Of a stretch of 34,387 nucleotides of DNA, positions 29,667 to 34,387 are shown piece by piece. The notes beneath the pieces are model-generated. The model was not told the DNA's origin. It ran no database searches and worked only from the letters and a program-made list of their open reading frames with translations. The stretch comes from a virus. The stretch lies in the IMG/VR virus record IMGVR_UViG_3300046355_000114, positions 1 to 34,387 of that record. The stretch is one strand, 5' to 3'. A program made the position numbers and the translations under genes. The number at the start of each line of letters is the position of its first letter. Within the stretch, counting starts at the first letter, position 1.

Positions 29667-30097
29667 GTGATCTCCCCGGTGTCCTGGTCGACATATTCTG
29701 GCGCTGTGAATCTCACGCCCTGCTGCGCACCAAAGGCCTCGATCAAGTCCTGCAACTCGGCCATTTCGGATTTCGTCATCTTGCTGGTGGACTTGCCAAG
29801 CACCACAAAGCCACCATCGATGCCAGGCACGACGTCCTGCTTGGATAGGCTGGCCGTAAAGACGTGTTTCCATTCCTCTGGTGTCAACTTGCGCCCGTAC
29901 CAGTCAACTTGCTTTGAAACGTCGGTCAGCATGGCCCACATTCTTGCGTTAGCTTGCAGGCTGCGGGTTTCGGATTTAACTTCCACGGTCATCCGGTGGC
30001 CAGCAATGATGGCTGCTTTGATTGCTGGCCAGATGGTCATCGTGAGGGCTTTGTGGGCCTGCACTGGTTCAAACATGGTCAATGTCAGGCGGTTCAT
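29663..30097 (-). CDS. ninB: NinB-like recombination protein
   Basis: At 144 residues it fits lambda NinB (146). Start 30097 (MNRLTLTMFEPVQAHKALTM) overlaps the upstream stop (ATGA). Features are SLQANARMWAMLTDVSKQVD, LTPEEWKHVFTASLSKQDVV and the C-terminus VRFTAPEYVDQDTGEIT, all typical for NinB, a single-strand DNA-binding recombination mediator. Confidence 0.9.
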   Translation of the reverse strand: MNRLTLTMFEPVQAHKALTMTIWPAIKAAIIAGHRMTVEVKSETRSLQANARMWAMLTDVSKQVDWYGRKLTPEEWKHVFTASLSKQDVVPGIDGGFVVLGKSTSKMTKSEMAELQDLIEAFGAQQGVRFTAPEYVDQDTGEIT

Positions 30098-30258
30098 TTG
30101 TGGCCTCGCTGCATTGCTTTTACCCAGCACTTGGCGCAGTGCCACTTTTGGCGCAGCTCAATGCCACCCAGCGGCTCTTTGGCCAAATTGCACAAGTCAC
30201 ACTTGCGCAGTTTTTGCGCTTTTGCAGTTTCGTCATTGCTGATAGTCAGGCGTTGCAT
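30094..30258 (-). CDS. Small zinc-binding protein (54 aa)
   Basis: The start at 30258 (MQRLTISNDETAKAQKLRKC) gives a CDLC ... CAKC arrangement (cysteine pairs 20 residues apart), a likely zinc ribbon. It overlaps the methyltransferase gene by 13 bases and NinB by 4. Such mini zinc proteins are common in nin-type operons; the function is unknown. Confidence 0.7.
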   Translation of the reverse strand: MQRLTISNDETAKAQKLRKCDLCNLAKEPLGGIELRQKWHCAKCWVKAMQRGHK

Positions 30259-30926
30259 GTCAGGACTCTCCAAGCTGTTGCTGCACACAATGGAACTTGT
30301 CCGTTTCCAATGGCTTTAAGTCTGTCCACCCTAGCGGCCACCCCATCAACCACTCGTAATGATTCGGGGTAATCTTTCCAAATGCTGTTGTCCATGTTCG
30401 GCATCCAGCGTGTTTCTGCATTGACTTCGCAAGGAAGTTTGCCATCGTTGTCGGCGTATGCAAGTAACCAAAATCTTTCCCGAATGTGGTCAGCACCCAA
30501 GTCTTTCGCTGATAAGGAAATTGCTTTGGTTTTGTAACCCATTGATTCGCAGTCGTCTGCCGCTTGGTCAATTGCAACTCTGCTAACGTTTTCGGCAAAT
30601 ATGTACCTGGGAGCGACATCTGCCACGATTCTCCGCATCTCAGGCCAAAGGTCGTCTGCTGTATTTTTTCCAGCCGCCGCTGTGGAATAGGCTTGACATG
30701 GAAACCCGCCCGAAACAACATCAACAATTCCTCTCCAAGGTTTTCCGTCAAAGGTTTGTACATCATCCCAAATCGGGAAAGGCGGGAGAAGTCCGTCATT
30801 TTGTCGGGCGCACAAAACGCTTGCTGGGTATGGCTCCCACTCAACGGCGCAGACTGTTCGCCATGCGAGAAGTTTTCCCCCAAGTATTCCGCCACCAGCG
30901 CCTGCGAATAAAGCCAGCTCATTCAT
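30246..30926 (-). CDS. DNA cytosine-5 methyltransferase
   Basis: This compact 226-residue enzyme has motif I LALFAGAGGG (4-13), motif IV GGFPCQAYS with catalytic Cys77, motif VI AENVSR (111-116), motif VIII-like RERFWLLAYA and motif X AIGNGQVP. The start at 30926 has a strong GAAGGAG site. The target-recognition region between motifs VIII and IX is short. It methylates C at position 5, presumably to avoid host restriction. The sequence specificity is not readable. Confidence 0.92.
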   Translation of the reverse strand: MNELALFAGAGGGILGGKLLAWRTVCAVEWEPYPASVLCARQNDGLLPPFPIWDDVQTFDGKPWRGIVDVVSGGFPCQAYSTAAAGKNTADDLWPEMRRIVADVAPRYIFAENVSRVAIDQAADDCESMGYKTKAISLSAKDLGADHIRERFWLLAYADNDGKLPCEVNAETRWMPNMDNSIWKDYPESLRVVDGVAARVDRLKAIGNGQVPLCAATAWRVLTCNA

Positions 30927-30927
30927 A

Positions 30928-31182
30928 TCACTCCTTCGCGGACTGCGATCCAGCACTCGTCAAGGCTGAGGGGGGTTTCGTCAATGCCTGGCGCACGGAT
31001 TCCAAGATGCGCTCCCGGCCAGGGTTGCCCGGGAATCGTTCGATGGCCGCCAGCATTGCAGCTGCTTGCCTCTTGTCCGGCTTTGCGCTCAGCACCAGCC
31101 TTGAGCAGCACTCCACGCATTTGAAGAAGTACGTTCCACTGTGTGGCCGTTGTTTCGATGATTCGCATTGTTTGCATGTCAT
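30928..31182 (-). CDS. Zinc-binding protein of unknown function (84 aa)
   Basis: MTCKQCESSKQRPHSGTYFF, followed by KCVECCSRLVLSAKPDKR, gives two CxxC pairs 18 residues apart, a zinc-ribbon. The C-terminus is helical (LAAIERFPGNPGRERILESV). ATGA overlap with the upstream replication gene supports expression. I chose this frame over a competing longer frame on the same strand because of the cysteine pairs and overlap. Confidence 0.7.
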   Translation of the reverse strand: MTCKQCESSKQRPHSGTYFFKCVECCSRLVLSAKPDKRQAAAMLAAIERFPGNPGRERILESVRQALTKPPSALTSAGSQSAKE

Positions 31183-31574
31183 GCCTCGCCCTTGTACTGT
31201 TTTCGCAGCTCGGCCAGTTTTGCCAGTGCGATTTTTTTGTTTCTCTCAATCTCGGCTTTCTCTTTTTGTGTCATTTGCTTTTCGATGGCCATGACAGGTT
31301 TTCTTGGGATTGCAGGGCCGGTGTTGCAAAGGTTCCTGAACTTGATGGCATTTGGCACAAAATCACCTTCTAGCTTCTCAATGGCATAGTCCATGCTCGG
31401 CCTGTAGGTCAGGAAAGAGCTAAGTTGCTTTTTCCACTCTTGCCGCACGAAGCCTGGATCAATGCCATCAAAGTGTCGGTTGAACGTAGCCCCAAAAATG
31501 GCCATCATTCGGCCAAAGATGTAATCCAGACCTTGGTCTGGTGTGCAGAAATCAGTTTCCAAGTAGGTTGACAT
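31179..31574 (-). CDS. Replication P-like helicase loader
   Basis: The 131-residue protein starts at 31574 (MSTYLETDFCTPDQGLDYIF) behind GGAGGTGAC. It has FNRHFDGIDPGFVRQEWKKQ, SMDYAIEKLEGDFVPNAIKF and RNLC, the pattern of lambda P-family replication proteins that recruit host helicase, then a lysine-rich helix (KQMTQKEKAEIERNKKIALA). It is shorter than lambda P (233) and lacks an obvious C-terminal extension. It directly follows the initiator gene, overlapping it by 23 bases. Confidence 0.75.
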   Translation of the reverse strand: MSTYLETDFCTPDQGLDYIFGRMMAIFGATFNRHFDGIDPGFVRQEWKKQLSSFLTYRPSMDYAIEKLEGDFVPNAIKFRNLCNTGPAIPRKPVMAIEKQMTQKEKAEIERNKKIALAKLAELRKQYKGEA

Positions 31575-32271
31575 GGTTGTCACCTCCGATAAGTCCACGG
31601 GTCAGGCCAGAGGCCACGCGCTGGTTCATTTGCCCGGTCTGGCTCAGGTTCTTATCTGCCACCCAATCGGCTTTGAATGACTGCCAGTTGCGGGTGATGC
31701 ACTCACGAAGGGCTGCATCCAGTGGCCAGCCTGCTTTGTCTGCCTCACGTTGAATTCCATCAATGACGGTCTGCGTGACCTGGGCTTTCTTTGCCTTGCG
31801 ATGTTTTACAAAATCTTGCCAAACAGAATCAGAAACGCCGTGAGGCGTTGCAACGACAGTTGCTTTTTCTTTTATTGGTTTATGGTTATTGGTTATTGGT
31901 TCTTGGTTAGCATCAAAAACAGTAGCGTTCGGATTGCGTTCGCTATGCGTTCGCATTGCGTCTGCATTTTTCCAGCGTGCGTTCGCAGAGTTTCGTGCTT
32001 TTTCTGCTTTTGAGTGATATTCCGAAATCTCTTTGTCGCAGCGTGTGTGATGCCACCCATCCGGAGTTTCAGTGAAAAAGTGCCGCATAAGCAAACGCAC
32101 TGTTTTTTCATCCGTTCGCATTGCAAACGCAACATCTTCAAAGTCTGAGGTGATCGGTGATTCGCTGGTGTAGTAGGCCCACAGCATCCGGAGATATGTG
32201 GCCAACTGGTGATCGTCAAGGTGCGTAGTGTCCTTAATGAAATCACCTATGTGGTGCTGGTAATAGTGCAT
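31552..32271 (-). CDS. Replication initiator, DUF1376 (YdaU) type
   Basis: The start at 32271 (MHYYQHHIGDFIKDTTHLDD) is chosen over an in-frame upstream TTG. Residues 1-~90 are the DUF1376 winged-helix-like domain (HQLATYLRMLWAYYTSESPI; VRLLMRHFFTETPDGWHH). A low-complexity linker follows (NADAMRTHSERNPNATVFDA, then NQEPITNNHKPIKEKA) and then a helical C-terminal domain (VTQTVIDGIQREADKAGWPL; CITRNWQSFKADWV). Position ahead of the P-like gene matches lambda O. The linker DNA contains iteron-like repeats. Confidence 0.85.
   Translation of the reverse strand: MHYYQHHIGDFIKDTTHLDDHQLATYLRMLWAYYTSESPITSDFEDVAFAMRTDEKTVRLLMRHFFTETPDGWHHTRCDKEISEYHSKAEKARNSANARWKNADAMRTHSERNPNATVFDANQEPITNNHKPIKEKATVVATPHGVSDSVWQDFVKHRKAKKAQVTQTVIDGIQREADKAGWPLDAALRECITRNWQSFKADWVADKNLSQTGQMNQRVASGLTRGLIGGDNHVNLLGN
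31871..31986. other. Candidate replication origin: iterons and AT-rich repeats
   Basis: Inside the initiator gene, TGCGTTCGC occurs at 31935, 31946 and 31978, with near matches at 31924 (AGCGTTCGG) and 31957 (TGCGTCTGC): an 11-base period with one gap of two turns. Next to it, ATTGGTT-type heptamers repeat at 31874-31908 in an AT-rich run. Lambda-type origins have the same layout of iterons plus AT-rich unwinding element inside the O gene. Coding low complexity could also explain it. Confidence 0.5.
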
Positions 32272-32380
32272 TTTTCCCAATCTCAAGTCCCTCTCAGAAA
32301 AGACTTACGGCAGGCGGAGAGGGTTCGCTTTTCGGGTGGGTAGCTACTCCCACCCTAGCCGGGTCTTGTATCACTTTACC
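32272..32380 (-). promoter_or_regulatory. Structured leader upstream of the replication genes
   Basis: The 109-base gap holds, on the minus strand, GGGTGGG/CCCACCC (7-bp stem, loop agtagcta) and then CCCTCTC/GAGAGGG (7-bp stem, ~20-base loop). Neither is followed by a U-run. The second ends close to the initiator start. It may act as an attenuator, antitermination site or processing site for the replication mRNA. Confidence 0.45.
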
Positions 32381-32593
32381 TCAGACAACAAGGTCGTTCA
32401 AGTGCTTTCGAAAAGCCAGTCCAAACTTCTTTTCAAGCACTGGCCGCCACTTGTGTGCCACGCCGTTCTTGGCCCAGGCCTGCACGGCAGGCCCATTCAC
32501 GCCCTCAAGGGTTTTGGCCAACTTTGCGTAGCTGCCTGCTTGCTTGTGGGCGAAGTGGTAGACCTGAAGGTAATAAGTGTCATCTTTTGTCAT
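32381..32593 (-). CDS. Small Cro/YdaS-like HTH regulator (70 aa)
   Basis: The start at 32593 (MTKDDTYYLQVYHFAHKQAG) gives an HTH reading YAKLAKTLEGVNGPAVQAWA, with the second half (VAHKWRPVLEKKFG) typical of YdaS/Cro-type DNA-binding proteins. It is the first minus-strand gene at a divergent control region. TATAGT lies 7 bases before the ATG with no ribosome site, so the message may be leaderless. I infer an autoregulatory switch protein. Confidence 0.7.
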   Translation of the reverse strand: MTKDDTYYLQVYHFAHKQAGSYAKLAKTLEGVNGPAVQAWAKNGVAHKWRPVLEKKFGLAFRKHLNDLVV

Positions 32594-32714
32594 GGGTTGG
32601 ACTATAACAGAAATTTGCAACAAGCAAGAAAATTTATTTTCGATGAATTTATAAAATTATTTTGCATTGGTGTATGATACGTTTCACCACAACCAACCAC
32701 AAAAGGTAAACGCG
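32594..32714. promoter_or_regulatory. Divergent early control region
   Basis: On the plus strand TATGAT (32673-32678) is a -10 for the recombination operon, with a weak AT-rich -35 region. On the minus strand TATAGT (32605-32600) serves the HTH gene. Between them TTGC-aacaa-GCAA (32615-32627) is an inverted repeat placed over the minus promoter, a plausible operator. The whole stretch is AT-rich. Confidence 0.5.
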
Positions 32715-33302
32715 ATGGAAATCAAGCAAATAGCAGCATCTCTGGTGAAAGCCCAGCGCGAATTCGGGCCAGCCCTGAAGACGAAGAACAACCCACACCT
32801 CAAGGCCAAGTATGCGGATCTTGGCGATTGCGTCGAGGCGGTCATTGATGGCCTGAACAACAACGGGATCATGCTGATGCAGCAGACGCACGAATGTGAA
32901 TCTGGCATATTGATTGAAACCCTCTTCATCCACGAATCTGGCGAGGTGTTCTCAGCAGGCAAGCTGCATGTTCCAGCGGTCAAGCATGACGCGCAAGGGT
33001 ACGGCAGCGCCCTTACCTATGCCCGCCGCTACAGCCTGATGGCAGCCTGCGGTATTGCACCAGAAGACGACGACGGCCAGGCCACCAGCAAAAAGACACC
33101 AAAGCAGCTGGACGGCTATCCAGAATATGAAGATCAGACCCTACAAGCCATGCGCGACGCTGCCATGCAAGGCGAGAAGGCTCTTTCCGATGCGTTCATG
33201 GCTTTGCCCAAGTCAGCACACAAGGCAGCCTTCTGGCAAGCCCAAGGCCTAGCTCTCAAGAAGGCAGCCAAGACAGCAGACACACAAGGGGCAGCAGCAT
33301 GA
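32715..33302 (+). CDS. erf: ERF family single-strand annealing protein
   Basis: The 195-residue protein (P22 Erf 204) starts at 32715 behind AAAGG. The ERF signature is clear: IAASLVKAQREFGPALKTKN, HLKAKYADLGDCVEAVIDGL, and QGYGSALTYARRYSLMAACG followed by IAPEDDDG. Erf-type proteins anneal complementary single strands and recircularise terminally redundant phage DNA. The C-terminal 60 residues are helical and variable. It overlaps the exonuclease gene by 4 bases. Confidence 0.93.
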   Translation: MEIKQIAASLVKAQREFGPALKTKNNPHLKAKYADLGDCVEAVIDGLNNNGIMLMQQTHECESGILIETLFIHESGEVFSAGKLHVPAVKHDAQGYGSALTYARRYSLMAACGIAPEDDDGQATSKKTPKQLDGYPEYEDQTLQAMRDAAMQGEKALSDAFMALPKSAHKAAFWQAQGLALKKAAKTADTQGAAA

Positions 33303-33925
33303 GAGTCATCACAGCAGATCAAGGCACCGATGAGTGGAAGCAGGCGCGTGTTGGCGTGCCATCCGGCTCCAAGTTCAGTGACATCATGGCCAAGGGTGGC
33401 GGGGCAACCCGCGCCACCTACCTGACGGCCTTGGCTTTGGAGCGCATCACCGGGGTGCGCGAAGAATTCAAGACCACGTTTGCAATGGAGCAAGGCACAG
33501 AGCGCGAGCCTTTCGCACGATCAGCATATGAGGCACACACAGGCCAATTTGTAACCGAGATTGGCTTCTGCATGCACGACGCGCTACAGGTCGGTGTCAG
33601 CCCTGACGGTCTGGTCGGCAAAAACGGCATGACCGAATACAAGTGCCCAATGCCCAAGACCCACTTAGAGTATTTGCGCCTGGAGGCAGGAAAGTGCCCA
33701 ACAGCTTACCGCTGGCAGGTGCAAGGTCAGCTTTGGGTGGCCGAGCGCGAGTGGTGCGACTTCGCGTCCTACAACCCAGACTTTCCAGAAAACGCCCAGC
33801 TCATCATTCGCCGGGTGCTGCGTGACGAGAAGGCCATCAAGGAGCTGGAGACCGAGGTTATTAAGTTTCTGGAAGACATCGAGCGCGAGGTCGAGTTCAT
33901 CCAGTCTTACAAGGATGCAGCATGA
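33299..33925 (+). CDS. YqaJ/lambda exonuclease-like recombination nuclease
   Basis: The 208-residue protein has the PD-(D/E)XK core of lambda Exo/YqaJ: QGTDEWKQARVGVPSGSKFS, GTEREPFARSAYE (E68/E70), VSPDGLVG (D103) and TEYKCP (E113, K115), then YRWQVQGQLWVAEREWCDFA. Such enzymes resect one strand of duplex DNA 5' to 3' and hand the exposed strand to the annealing protein. Four-base overlaps link it to erf and the next gene. Confidence 0.93.
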   Translation: MRVITADQGTDEWKQARVGVPSGSKFSDIMAKGGGATRATYLTALALERITGVREEFKTTFAMEQGTEREPFARSAYEAHTGQFVTEIGFCMHDALQVGVSPDGLVGKNGMTEYKCPMPKTHLEYLRLEAGKCPTAYRWQVQGQLWVAEREWCDFASYNPDFPENAQLIIRRVLRDEKAIKELETEVIKFLEDIEREVEFIQSYKDAA

Positions 33926-34227
33926 GCAAGTACACACCGGGGCCGTGGCAGTTGTCCGAGGCCGTATACAAAGAGGGGTTCGGCACTTATCGGCGTGTTG
34001 AGCAGGTTCAGGAATTTGGGGACGTTGTTGCTTCCGTCTGCATCCGTCATGCAGTGAACCACACACTGGATGCCTGCGGAGACGCAAACGCCCGCCTGAT
34101 CGCCGCAGCGCCTGATCTACTGGAGGCGATCAGAAAGCTCAAAGCGATGTGCGTAGATTTCGGTGCACACACAGCCTGCGAAGTCGCCAGCGCCGCAATC
34201 TTCAAAGCAACAGGAGAGCAACCATGA
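33922..34227 (+). CDS. Small conserved phage protein (101 aa)
   Basis: MSKYTPGPWQLSEAV and ANARLIAAAPDLLEAIRKLK are hallmarks of a very widespread family of small phage proteins (TPGPW at the start, ARLIAAAPDLL near the C-terminus) of unknown function. ATGA overlaps occur at both ends. Confidence 0.85.
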   Translation: MSKYTPGPWQLSEAVYKEGFGTYRRVEQVQEFGDVVASVCIRHAVNHTLDACGDANARLIAAAPDLLEAIRKLKAMCVDFGAHTACEVASAAIFKATGEQP

Positions 34228-34387
34228 AACACCAAATCAAGAGCCGCTACACAAACGAACCGCTGTTTGAATGCGACTTGCCCGACGACACCCCCGCAGG
34301 ACTGGGCACCCGTCACGCTTTGGAAAAAGCTACCTCCGCCGGGGCCAACCTCGCCGGGGCCAACCTCGCCGGGGCCTACCTCGACGG
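34224..34387 (+). CDS. Pentapeptide-repeat protein, N-terminal part (gene continues at base 1)
   Basis: ATG at 34224 follows AGGAG and overlaps the previous stop. It reads MKHQIKSRYTNEPLFECDLP and then AGANL-type repeats, and runs off the contig end. Codons from 34242 match those from base 1. At this end the repeat tract is longer (AGANLAGANLAGAYLDG) than in the left copy (AGANLAGANLNGILLVG). Confidence 0.8.
   Translation, partial: MKHQIKSRYTNEPLFECDLPDDTPAGLGTRHALEKATSAGANLAGANLAGAYLD
34242..34367. repeat. Terminal direct repeat, right copy (identical to 1-126)
   Basis: This is the right-hand copy of the 126-base repeat. The remaining 20 bases of the contig (34368-34387) do not match the left copy and encode further pentapeptide-repeat residues. 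Confidence 0.85.

Noticed and set aside
30260-30922. Open frame of 220 codons on the minus strand overlapping the cytosine methyltransferase
   Set aside because: It lies wholly within the methyltransferase in another frame; the methyltransferase has all catalytic motifs and the better ribosome site.
1-34387. CRISPR array or tRNA gene
   Set aside because: No spaced identical repeats of CRISPR type and no cloverleaf with the conserved T-loop sequence were noticed on either strand by eye.

Overview
The window is an essentially complete genome of a tailed phage with P22-type (podovirus) architecture. Bases 1-126 recur at 34242-34367, so the contig closes into a circle of about 34.2 kb, which fits a circularly permuted, headful-packaged genome or an assembly that wrapped round. 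No bacterial chromosomal gene is visible. The host cannot be read directly; the moderately high GC and the flavour of the small phage proteins suggest a betaproteobacterium (Burkholderiales), which is an inference only.

Plus-strand early block (32715 through the closure to 4497). It opens with a recombination cassette: an Erf-type annealing protein, a YqaJ/lambda-exonuclease-type nuclease and, after two small genes and the pentapeptide-repeat gene that spans the contig join, a single-strand DNA-binding protein. A ribbon-helix-helix protein, a MazG/PRA-PH-like pyrophosphohydrolase and a run of small genes of unknown function follow. Genes are joined by ATGA/GTGA overlaps. A second promoter region lies near 2520.

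Minus-strand block (32593 down to 4476). From the divergent control region near 32600 it carries a small HTH regulator, a DUF1376-type replication initiator with iteron-like repeats inside its gene, a lambda P-like loader, a C5-cytosine methyltransferase, NinB, a dATP/dGTP diphosphohydrolase-like protein, NinG and an HNH endonuclease. Then come a 339-base non-coding stretch with a strong minus-strand promoter and a structured RNA candidate, a tiny exported protein, a ParB-like protein and a Mom-like DNA modification protein. One plus-strand gene with its own promoter (26060-26284) is interposed before the late genes.

The late genes keep P22 order: small and large terminase, portal, scaffold, coat (followed by a UUCG-loop terminator), gp4-like tail factor, gp10-like stabiliser, a protein with a possible C1q/TNF-like knob at the needle position, three ejection proteins (the largest with an AT-rich GNAT-like insertion), a tailspike with a probable self-cleaving peptidase G2 end, and a second beta-rich adhesin. 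Lysis genes close the block: an XhlA-like membrane protein, an M15 endolysin and a three-TM holin.

No integrase, excisionase or CI-like repressor was recognised, so the lifestyle is undecided. The least explained elements are the structured RNA at about 27850-28107, the GNAT-like insertion in the ejection protein, the phased 10-base repeats at two separate promoters, and the iteron array in the initiator gene.
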